From Enterobacteriaceae bacterium (GTDB taxonomy: Bacteria > Pseudomonadota > Gammaproteobacteria > Enterobacterales > Enterobacteriaceae): a DNA stretch of 5,903 bases. The notes beneath the pieces are model-generated. The model worked only from the letters and a program-made list of their open reading frames with translations, ran no database searches and had not been told where the DNA came from. The position numbers and the translations under genes were made by a program. The first letter of the stretch is position 1; each line of letters starts with the position of its first letter. Positions 1 through 4,675 of the stretch are shown in pieces. The stretch lies in NCBI GenBank assembly GCA_022712475.1, contig JALAGK010000503.1, positions 1 to 5,903 of the forward strand, read 5' to 3'.

Positions 1-2
1 AT

Positions 3-1496
3 TCACCGCTGGTCCGCCAGCCGCTGGCGGATAGCCGCCAGTGATTCAACATTATGCAACGTACCATCCAGAAACCGCGTTTTCAGCTCGCCCTGCTGCT
101 CCTGCTCGCTCGTTTGCCCATCCAATAGCTGGAGTTCACCGTGCGTGTTACGTATAACCCGCAGCAGCCCGCGTGCTGAACGCTTGAGGCCATTATCCGT
201 TTTAGGCGCCTTGGCTATGGTGCGCGGCTCACCGTTCACCACACCCCAGGTCGCCTTCATGGCAAACCCAAAAGTATCCCGCGTGTTGTACTGGTAGGTA
301 AAAGAACCCACGCCAAACACCACGTTTGAGCTGGCAAATCCCCTGGCCGCCAACCTGCGTAATATCTCATCAGCACGCTCCAGGGTGATGGAGTCGCCGT
401 AGATAAGACCAACGTGAGGATCGAGGACCTTGTATCCCTTTTCATTGACCGTCCCGCCAAAAATTTCCCATAACACTTCTACCGAGCCTTTCTCCTGCGG
501 GCTGCGGGCCGGGCTTGTGTCATCCAGCGCACTCGTACCGCACAGAATCTCAACCGGATCGCCGCTGTCAGGGCGAAAAACGACGCGCCCCTGCCTTGCA
601 AGGATCAGTGGCTTTAGTTCCCGGGCATAACGCGTCAGCACTTGCCAGTAGTCCCATGTATCAGACACTATCGACACAAATCCCTGAGGATGGACTTGCG
701 TTATCAGTCGGCGAAACGTCTCAAGTTCCGTGTCCTGCTGGCCCATACACATTACGCTGTGCTCCGTGGCCGGAATGCTGGCACCGATATCCCTGCTGTC
801 GCTATCCGACATATAGTATTCCCTGGCATAAAGCAGCGACGGAATGCTGTCCGTTCCTTTAAAACTCAGTAGATGCCCACAGCCAGCCTGCGCTGCGTCG
901 TGCAGACCAGACATACCCCGAAAAGAAAAATCATGGCACTGGAAATCCAGATGCGCCGTATCCATACAGGTTTGCTGCGCCCAGCGCTCACAGATACGCC
1001 GATAATGATGCGCAATAGTGGCATTCGTTGAGGATTTCCACAGCTCTGAGCACAGCACCGTTTCCAGATAGTTCACCAGCCAGAAGAACGCGTCGTGGGT
1101 GTTGGTAATGGTCAAAACCGGCACCTGCATCGGTACTTTGCTTCCTTCATCCAGCGCCTTAATGTGCAGCGGCAAATAGCCCAGCTCATGGAGGGCGCGG
1201 ATATGTTCAGCACTCACCATCCCCGGCCCCAGATAGCTATCCATCAGACGTTGATATTCCTCAACTACCTCTTGCTGTGGGCGGTTAAAAAAACTGTCGT
1301 TAAACATATCCACCAACAGCCAGCGCAGCACGCCCTGTAGGCCAAAGAAGACCAGCTTTCCGTCTGCCAGCGGCGATGAAAAATGGTGGTCACTGCGTGG
1401 CGTCAGGTTGGAGTAGATTTTTGTCGTTCCCTGAGGGTATTGCTCACGATGGGAAACTTTGTAGCCGTCAATGGCCAGTACCGGATTCATTTTCAT
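3..1496 (-). CDS. nadV: Nicotinamide phosphoribosyltransferase (NadV/NAMPT family)
   Basis: This 497-residue cytosolic enzyme of the NAMPT/NadV family is expected to join nicotinamide to PRPP, giving NMN and pyrophosphate, as one-step nicotinamide salvage to NAD. Seen in the sequence, in NAMPT order: DGYKVSH at residues 10-16 near the N-terminus, HDFSFRG at 188-194 (equivalent to the human segment with F193 and R196 that holds nicotinamide and phosphate), KGTD at 213-216, PATEHS at 242-247 (H246 matches the active-site histidine), FRPDSGDP at 307-314 and YGDSIT at 366-371. A GVGSFTYQYNTRDT stretch at 395-408 is typical of bacterial and phage NadV. The length fits the family, and the stop codon lies just inside the left edge, so the gene is complete. 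The first ATG is chosen because AAGGAG lies 7 bases upstream; a second ATG two codons later is less well spaced. It overlaps the upstream prs-like stop as ATGA, implying translational coupling. The substrate could instead be ADPR-pyrophosphate (see findings). Confidence 0.94.
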   Translation of the reverse strand: MKMNPVLAIDGYKVSHREQYPQGTTKIYSNLTPRSDHHFSSPLADGKLVFFGLQGVLRWLLVDMFNDSFFNRPQQEVVEEYQRLMDSYLGPGMVSAEHIRALHELGYLPLHIKALDEGSKVPMQVPVLTITNTHDAFFWLVNYLETVLCSELWKSSTNATIAHHYRRICERWAQQTCMDTAHLDFQCHDFSFRGMSGLHDAAQAGCGHLLSFKGTDSIPSLLYAREYYMSDSDSRDIGASIPATEHSVMCMGQQDTELETFRRLITQVHPQGFVSIVSDTWDYWQVLTRYARELKPLILARQGRVVFRPDSGDPVEILCGTSALDDTSPARSPQEKGSVEVLWEIFGGTVNEKGYKVLDPHVGLIYGDSITLERADEILRRLAARGFASSNVVFGVGSFTYQYNTRDTFGFAMKATWGVVNGEPRTIAKAPKTDNGLKRSARGLLRVIRNTHGELQLLDGQTSEQEQQGELKTRFLDGTLHNVESLAAIRQRLADQR

Positions 1497-2365
1497 CTCT
1501 CACTCCTTTGATGATAAATAGCGTCAATATCAATCAGCCTTACCTGCGGATGCTGCAACCCGGGCGACGTCAGGGAGGTCGTGGTGTAAATAACGTCAAT
1601 TCCCCCGTCCAGCAGTGGCGCAATACCTTTAGAAAACAGGCCGTGAGTCACGTACAGGGCGACACTGCGCGCCCCTGCTTGCCGCAGCACGTTTGCCGCC
1701 CCAATAAAGGTGCCTCCGCCGTCACAAATGTCATCGACAATAAGCACATCACGTCCTGCTACTTCGCCAGACAGTAGCGCAAACCCGCTTAACGCGCCCG
1801 TCTTCACGTCCCGCTGCTTGGTCATGGTGGCATACTCGCCAGCGCCACTCGCCTGAACGACTTCATGGATTTTCTTCAGCGCCCCGGCGTCCGGCGCAAC
1901 CGCCAGGAGTTGCCCGGACCGCAGTCCCTCACGTAACGCCGGGTGTTGCAGCACGCAGCGCTGCTGGGGTACTGCCACCAGGTTATTGACGGCAGCGGCC
2001 GCCGCCTCACTGTGTGGGTCCAGCACCAGGACCCGATCGAACCCGATGGCGTTGAGGTATTGAGCAAATACCCGCAGCGCGAAGCTGTCGCCAGCGCACA
2101 GATGTCTGTCCTGCCGGGCATATGGGAGCCACGGAAGCTCAAGATGCCGGAAAGAGACGTCACAGACATGCGTTACGGCATCGACAAGCTGAGCCAGCAA
2201 CATCAAATCGTTCATGTCACGCATTGCCCGCGCCCTTATCCGCATAAGCCGGGCACTGTCAGGCACACGCTGCGTAATGCGTAACCACACGGCCCCATCG
2301 GGAAATGTACCCTGCTCAAACGCAATCGCCTGTTCATCGAGAAAAAGCTGTAATTCGTAACTCAT
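1493..2365 (-). CDS. prs: Ribose-phosphate pyrophosphokinase-like protein (NadV-linked Prs paralogue)
   Basis: This 290-residue member of the PRPP synthetase family would transfer pyrophosphate from ATP to a ribose C1 hydroxyl, supplying NadV with its activated sugar. Recognisable Prs landmarks are FPDG at 21-24, MNDLM at 51-55, PYARQDR at 81-87 (the conserved ATP-binding and catalytic stretch), DPHSE at 116-120 (counterpart of DLHAEQ), APDAG at 157-161, K183 and R185 in the place of the catalytic KRR loop, and the PRPP-type loop VDDICDGGGT at 210-219. It is shorter than housekeeping Prs (315 residues in E. coli) and clearly divergent: the sugar-phosphate loop reads DGGGT rather than DTGGT, and DLHAEQIQG is replaced by DPHSE plus an alanine run. 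It is therefore a specialised second copy, not the essential prs. The start has a strong AGGAGG six bases upstream. It is the first gene of a minus-strand operon with nadV, transcribed divergently from nrtR. Whether the acceptor is ribose-5-phosphate or ADP-ribose is not decided by sequence. Confidence 0.92.
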   Translation of the reverse strand: MSYELQLFLDEQAIAFEQGTFPDGAVWLRITQRVPDSARLMRIRARAMRDMNDLMLLAQLVDAVTHVCDVSFRHLELPWLPYARQDRHLCAGDSFALRVFAQYLNAIGFDRVLVLDPHSEAAAAAVNNLVAVPQQRCVLQHPALREGLRSGQLLAVAPDAGALKKIHEVVQASGAGEYATMTKQRDVKTGALSGFALLSGEVAGRDVLIVDDICDGGGTFIGAANVLRQAGARSVALYVTHGLFSKGIAPLLDGGIDVIYTTTSLTSPGLQHPQVRLIDIDAIYHQRSER

Positions 2366-2385
2366 CGTATCCCTCCTGCCTGACG

Positions 2386-2414
2386 TTGAGATAATAATGT
2401 CCCTGAGACATATT
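2386..2414 (+). promoter_or_regulatory. Candidate promoter of nrtR
   Basis: On the plus strand TTGAGA (2386-2391, 5 of 6 match to TTGACA) is followed by a 17-base spacer and CATATT (2409-2414, 4 of 6 match to TATAAT). Initiation would be near 2421, leaving about 60 bases before the leader ORF at 2483 and about 130 before nrtR. The first palindrome is inside the spacer and the second lies just downstream of the start point, an arrangement expected for autoregulation. It overlaps the candidate prs-nadV promoter on the other strand. This is a visual match only. Confidence 0.42.
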
Positions 2415-2422
2415 TAGTGCAA
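2394..2422 (-). promoter_or_regulatory. Candidate promoter of the prs-nadV operon
   Basis: On the minus strand TTGCAC (2417-2422) is followed after 17 bases by CATTAT (2394-2399). The -10 matches the sigma-70 consensus at 4 of 6 positions and the -35 at only 3 of 6, so this is a weak promoter or one of several possibilities. Initiation would fall near 2387, giving a leader of about 20 bases that contains the AGGAGG of the prs-like gene. The candidate operator 2397-2411 lies across the spacer and -10, which suits repression by steric block. Confidence 0.35.
2397..2411. promoter_or_regulatory. Candidate NrtR operator 1
   Basis: ATGTCCCTGAGACAT is a 15-base palindrome centred on 2404 with a single mismatched pair (2402/2406). 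It lies between the divergent prs-like and nrtR genes and within candidate promoters on both strands. NrtR proteins are known to bind palindromes in front of NAD-metabolism genes, and nrtR is the adjacent gene. Assignment to NrtR is by position and symmetry, not by a remembered consensus for this group. Confidence 0.55.
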
Positions 2423-2430
2423 GCAATATT

Positions 2431-2443
2431 TGTCCCACGGACA
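2431..2443. promoter_or_regulatory. Candidate NrtR operator 2
   Basis: TGTCCCACGGACA is a 13-base palindrome centred on 2437; only the pair next to the centre fails. It shares TGTCCC at its left end and GACA at its right end with the palindrome at 2397-2411. The centres are 33 bases apart, close to three helical turns, so two dimers could bind on the same DNA face. It would lie just downstream of the candidate nrtR start point and just upstream of the candidate prs-nadV -35 element. Confidence 0.55.
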
Positions 2444-2482
2444 CAAATAAAAATCATCTCACTGATCTCTATAGGGAAAAAC

Positions 2483-2545
2483 ATGAAGCTTGTTGCTTTT
2501 TGCCGGGCTGATACACTCACGGCAGCCGTCATCAGCCGCGAGTAA
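2483..2545 (+). CDS. Possible 20-residue leader peptide upstream of nrtR
   Basis: An ATG at 2483 preceded by AGGG at 2473-2476 (spacing six bases) opens a 20-codon frame ending in TAA at 2543-2545. The peptide begins MKLVAFCRAD and ends AAVISRE. It is in the same frame as nrtR, whose ATG follows the stop after only three bases, while nrtR itself has just a weak GAG as ribosome site. That pattern suggests translational coupling or leader-controlled expression of nrtR. It could instead be chance, or a decayed in-frame N-terminal extension of nrtR interrupted by a stop. NrtR-like homology starts at the downstream ATG, so I favour a leader or chance over an extension. No homologue is known to me. 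Confidence 0.38.
   Translation: MKLVAFCRADTLTAAVISRE
2506..2537 (+). other. Stem-loop in front of the nrtR ribosome site
   Basis: GGCTGAT (2506-2512) pairs perfectly with ATCAGCC (2531-2537), and inside it ACGG (2519-2522) pairs with CCGT (2526-2529) around a CAG loop. That gives eleven base pairs in two blocks separated by an asymmetric internal loop. It lies in the 3' half of the leader ORF and ends 11 bases before the nrtR ATG. There is no T run after it, so it is not a classical terminator. Ribosomes reading the leader ORF would open it. Confidence 0.5.
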
Positions 2546-2548
2546 GCT

Positions 2549-3268
2549 ATGAGTAGTGAAGTGGAGTACCTGAAAAATTACGACGCTGCGCGCTATACTG
2601 CGCCGCTGGTCACCGTGGATAGCGTGCTGTTTACGCTGCACCATCAAACGCTTTGCGTGCTGCTGGTAAAACGCGCTAATCAGCCACAGCGTGACCGCTG
2701 GGGACTACCAGGCGGGTTTATTGACGTGACGCGTGATGCCTCCACGCGGGAAACCGCGCTACGAAAGCTCACAGAAAAAGCGGGCGTATCACCTTCCTGG
2801 CTTGAGCAGCTTGATACCTTCTCCGGTCCACAACGAGATCCACGCGGCTGGAGCCTGACCGTTGCCTGGTATGCGCTCATTGCCTGGGCTGACTGCGCGC
2901 CCCATATTGAGAGCGTAAGTGACGCTCAATGGATCCCCGTCAGCGAACTCACTAACATTGAAACGGCTTTCGATCACCACGCGATCGTTCAGGCAGCGCT
3001 ACACCGGCTACGTCAGAAAACCATGTACTCGCTTATCCCCGTCTTCTGCCTGCCAGAGACCTTTACGCAGTCACAATTGCACGACGCCACGGAAATTATT
3101 CTTGGTCAACCAATACAGCGTAAAAGCCTGATTCGCCGTTTTGAAGCGTCGGGCATGTTTGAAGAAACCGGAGAAAGCATCGCAACGGGCGCGCGCAAGG
3201 CTCGGCTGTGGCGACGCAAAGCGGATGTCGATTTCCATCTTTTCTCGCGCAATTTACTCGCCAACTAA
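2549..3268 (+). CDS. nrtR: NrtR, Nudix-related transcriptional regulator of NAD metabolism
   Basis: This 239-residue protein has the two-domain layout of NrtR: an N-terminal Nudix-like fold (about 18-150) and a C-terminal winged-helix DNA-binding part (about 155-239, with basic stretches such as RKSLIRR at 191-197 and LWRRK at 220-224). The family typically represses NAD synthesis and salvage genes and releases DNA on binding ADP-ribose or a related metabolite. The Nudix box starts at GGFID (55-59) and ends RKLTEKAGV (72-80). The consensus REUxEExGU has become RKLTEKAGV and the box is two residues longer than usual, so hydrolase activity is probably lost, as in characterised NrtR. RDPRGW at 96-101 is a conserved family feature near the ligand pocket. 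The gene diverges from prs-nadV, its obvious target, with two palindromes between them. The start at 2549 is preferred because the protein aligns from its first residues with family N-termini, although its ribosome site is weak. A plain Nudix hydrolase is the less likely alternative. Confidence 0.9.
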   Translation: MSSEVEYLKNYDAARYTAPLVTVDSVLFTLHHQTLCVLLVKRANQPQRDRWGLPGGFIDVTRDASTRETALRKLTEKAGVSPSWLEQLDTFSGPQRDPRGWSLTVAWYALIAWADCAPHIESVSDAQWIPVSELTNIETAFDHHAIVQAALHRLRQKTMYSLIPVFCLPETFTQSQLHDATEIILGQPIQRKSLIRRFEASGMFEETGESIATGARKARLWRRKADVDFHLFSRNLLAN

Positions 3269-3277
3269 GACACTGAT

Positions 3278-3301
3278 GGCGCGGCAGAACAATGCCACGC
3301 C
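3278..3301. other. Stem-loop downstream of nrtR
   Basis: GGCGCGGCA (3278-3286) pairs with TGCCACGCC (3293-3301) over nine positions with one C-A mismatch and a GAACAA loop, starting nine bases after the nrtR stop. There is no T tract on either side, so a rho-independent terminator is not supported; it may protect the nrtR mRNA 3' end. A competing pairing uses AATGCCA (3291-3297) with TGGCATT (3317-3323). Confidence 0.4.
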
Positions 3302-3338
3302 GCAGAGACTGGCCTCTGGCATTGGAAACCTCTCAATT

Positions 3339-3347
3339 TGCTATCCT
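3339..3347 (+). promoter_or_regulatory. Weak extended -10 candidate upstream of telA
   Basis: TGCTATCCT fits the extended -10 pattern TGn-TATnnT, but no convincing -35 lies 16 to 18 bases upstream. If used, transcription would start near 3354 and leave about 140 bases before telA. A second -10-like hexamer, TTTAAT at 3381-3386, also lacks a -35. The spacer 3269-3496 must contain the telA-xpaC promoter unless the genes are read through from nrtR, but I cannot place it with confidence. Confidence 0.2.
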
Positions 3348-3434
3348 GGCGAATGAAAACCACGTTAAAGGCTGATTTTGTTTAATGCAGTTGGCGCATC
3401 ATGCTGCCTGAAGTACCATTCATCCCTGACTTTT

Positions 3435-3463
3435 CCGCGGTTTTCTGCTTTGTTGCCGCGGTT
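3435..3463. repeat. Twice-repeated CCGCGGTT in the telA upstream region
   Basis: CCGCGGTT occurs at 3435-3442 and again at 3456-3463, a period of 21 bases, which is two helical turns. Each copy contains the self-complementary hexamer CCGCGG, so the two copies could also pair as a hairpin with a loop of about 15 bases. They lie 34 to 62 bases before the telA start and may be a protein-binding pair or part of the 5' leader; chance is possible. Confidence 0.35.
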
Positions 3464-3483
3464 CAACACGGACAACATTTATC

Positions 3484-3487
3484 GAGG
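3484..3487 (+). promoter_or_regulatory. Ribosome binding site that decides the telA start
   Basis: GAGG at 3484-3487 lies nine bases before the ATG at 3497 and directly abuts the ATG at 3488, which is too close to serve that start. The frame stays open back to an ATG at 3401, but that codon has no Shine-Dalgarno in front of it. Confidence 0.6.
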
Positions 3488-3496
3488 ATGCCTTCA

Positions 3497-4624
3497 ATGA
3501 CGGAAAATACCTCTGTCGCCACAGCACAGCCGCTCGCCACGGACGTCACCGAAGCCCTGCCGGCGCTGCAAAACTTAACGCCGCAGGAGCAGGAAGAAGT
3601 TCAGCAGCTGGTTGCACAAATTGATATCACCGACCCGGTGCTGTCGATTTCCTATGGTGCCAAAACCATGAACAGCATTTCACGTTTCTCCGACTCGCTG
3701 CTGGAACAGGTAAGGGCCAAAGATGCAGGAGTTATCGGCGAGCAGCTCACCGACCTGCTGGGCAAGGTGAAATCCGTCGACCTGAGCACGTTTGGCGAAA
3801 AACCGGGCTTTATGGCCTCACTGCCGGTGGTGGGCAAGCTGTTTAACCGCATTGAACGCACTATGGCCGAGTATCAGACGCTGGCGCAACAGGTCGATAC
3901 CGTCACCAATAAACTCGATACCGCCATGGTCGACCTGCTGCGCAACATCTCTACGCTGGAGCAGCTGTTTGTCCGCAACCGCGAATTTTTCCAGCAGATA
4001 AACCTGCACATCATCGCCGGTAAACAGAAAGTGGCTCAGCTTCAGGAAGTGGACCTGCCTGCTGCTCAGGCACAGGTCGCCGATGACCCGATGAACGCCC
4101 AGAAAGTGCGCGACCTGCTGGAAGGCATCCAGCGTTTTGAGCGCCGCCTGCACGACCTGATGCTCTCGCGCACTATCGCCATTCAGACGGCTCCGCAGAT
4201 TCGCCTGATGCAGGGCAACAGCCAGTCGTTGGCCGAAAAAATTCAGAGCAGCATTCTTTCCACCATTCCTATCTGGAAAAGCCAGATTGTGCTGGCGCTG
4301 TCGCTGCACAACCAGCGCCAGGCAACGAAGCTGCAAAAAGACGTGGCCGATACCACCAATGAAATGCTGCGCCGCAACGCAGAGTTGCTGCAAACCGGCA
4401 CAATCGAAACCGCGCGTGAAGTTGAACGCTCCGTGGTCGATATCGAAACCCTGCGCGACGTCCAGGCCCGCCTGCTGAACACCATTGAAGAAACGGTCAC
4501 CATCGCCAGCGACGCTCGCACGCGCCGCCAGGAAGTGGAGCAGGAACTGTCAACGATGGAAAACGATCTGCGCACTCGCCTGGCCAACATCGCCAGCAGC
4601 GGCGCGCGTCCGTCTCAGTCATAA
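3497..4624 (+). CDS. telA: TelA/KlaA/YaaN-family toxic anion resistance protein
   Basis: From the preferred start this is a 375-residue protein of the TelA family (KlaA/TelA of tellurite-resistance plasmids, YaaN of Bacillus). These proteins are linked to tellurite, antimicrobial or envelope stress, but no enzymatic reaction is established. The sequence lacks a signal peptide and membrane segments and looks largely alpha-helical, with heptad-like stretches at roughly 120-225 and 275-365, so cytosolic coiled coils are likely. The family signature is at about 229-266: IQTAPQIRLMQGN followed by a KIQSSI and IPIWKSQI stretch. Also visible are an acidic N-terminal tail and the SYGAKTM segment at 52-58. 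The start at 3497 is chosen from GAGG nine bases upstream; the frame stays open to 3401, which would add 32 residues of hydrophobic, non-family sequence. It precedes the xpaC-like gene by 51 bases on the same strand, a pairing also found in B. subtilis, pointing to a joint role at the membrane. Actual tellurite resistance is not shown by sequence. Confidence 0.9.
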   Translation: MTENTSVATAQPLATDVTEALPALQNLTPQEQEEVQQLVAQIDITDPVLSISYGAKTMNSISRFSDSLLEQVRAKDAGVIGEQLTDLLGKVKSVDLSTFGEKPGFMASLPVVGKLFNRIERTMAEYQTLAQQVDTVTNKLDTAMVDLLRNISTLEQLFVRNREFFQQINLHIIAGKQKVAQLQEVDLPAAQAQVADDPMNAQKVRDLLEGIQRFERRLHDLMLSRTIAIQTAPQIRLMQGNSQSLAEKIQSSILSTIPIWKSQIVLALSLHNQRQATKLQKDVADTTNEMLRRNAELLQTGTIETAREVERSVVDIETLRDVQARLLNTIEETVTIASDARTRRQEVEQELSTMENDLRTRLANIASSGARPSQS

Positions 4625-4630
4625 ATCCCG

Positions 4631-4651
4631 GGCGGGGCTCAGCGCTCCGCC
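4631..4651 (+). other. GC-rich stem-loop between telA and xpaC
   Basis: GGCGGGG (4631-4637) pairs with CTCCGCC (4645-4651), seven pairs including one G-U, with a seven-base loop, seven bases after the telA stop. The following CACCTTCCCCCTT is pyrimidine-rich but has no T run, so full termination is unlikely. It may tune the ratio of the two products by partial attenuation or mRNA processing. Confidence 0.42.
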
Positions 4652-4675
4652 ACCTTCCCCCTTAAGAGACACAAC

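Noticed and set aside
1376..1777. 133-codon plus-strand frame across the prs-nadV junction
   Set aside because: It is antisense to two recognisable overlapping genes and has no motif or ribosome site worth noting.
3..2365. Prophage or mobile element carrying prs-nadV
   Set aside because: NadV-Prs pairs are common in phages, but no integrase, attachment repeat, tRNA or phage structural gene is visible, and the chromosomal-type regulator nrtR is attached.
3278..3323. Rho-independent terminator after nrtR
   Set aside because: Stable pairings exist but none is followed by a T run on either strand; kept only as a stem-loop.
3467..3474. CACGGACA before telA, identical to the right half of the second candidate NrtR operator
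   Set aside because: The matching left half is missing (TTCAA instead of TGTCC), so there is no palindrome; an eight-base match is within chance.
3401..3496. Longer N-terminus for the TelA-family protein starting at ATG 3401
   Set aside because: The 32 extra residues do not resemble the family, no Shine-Dalgarno precedes 3401, and GAGG is well placed for the ATG at 3497.
3818..4393. 191-codon open frame antisense to telA
   Set aside because: It lies wholly inside a well-supported gene, has no recognisable domain, and is the kind of open antisense frame expected in GC-rich coding DNA.
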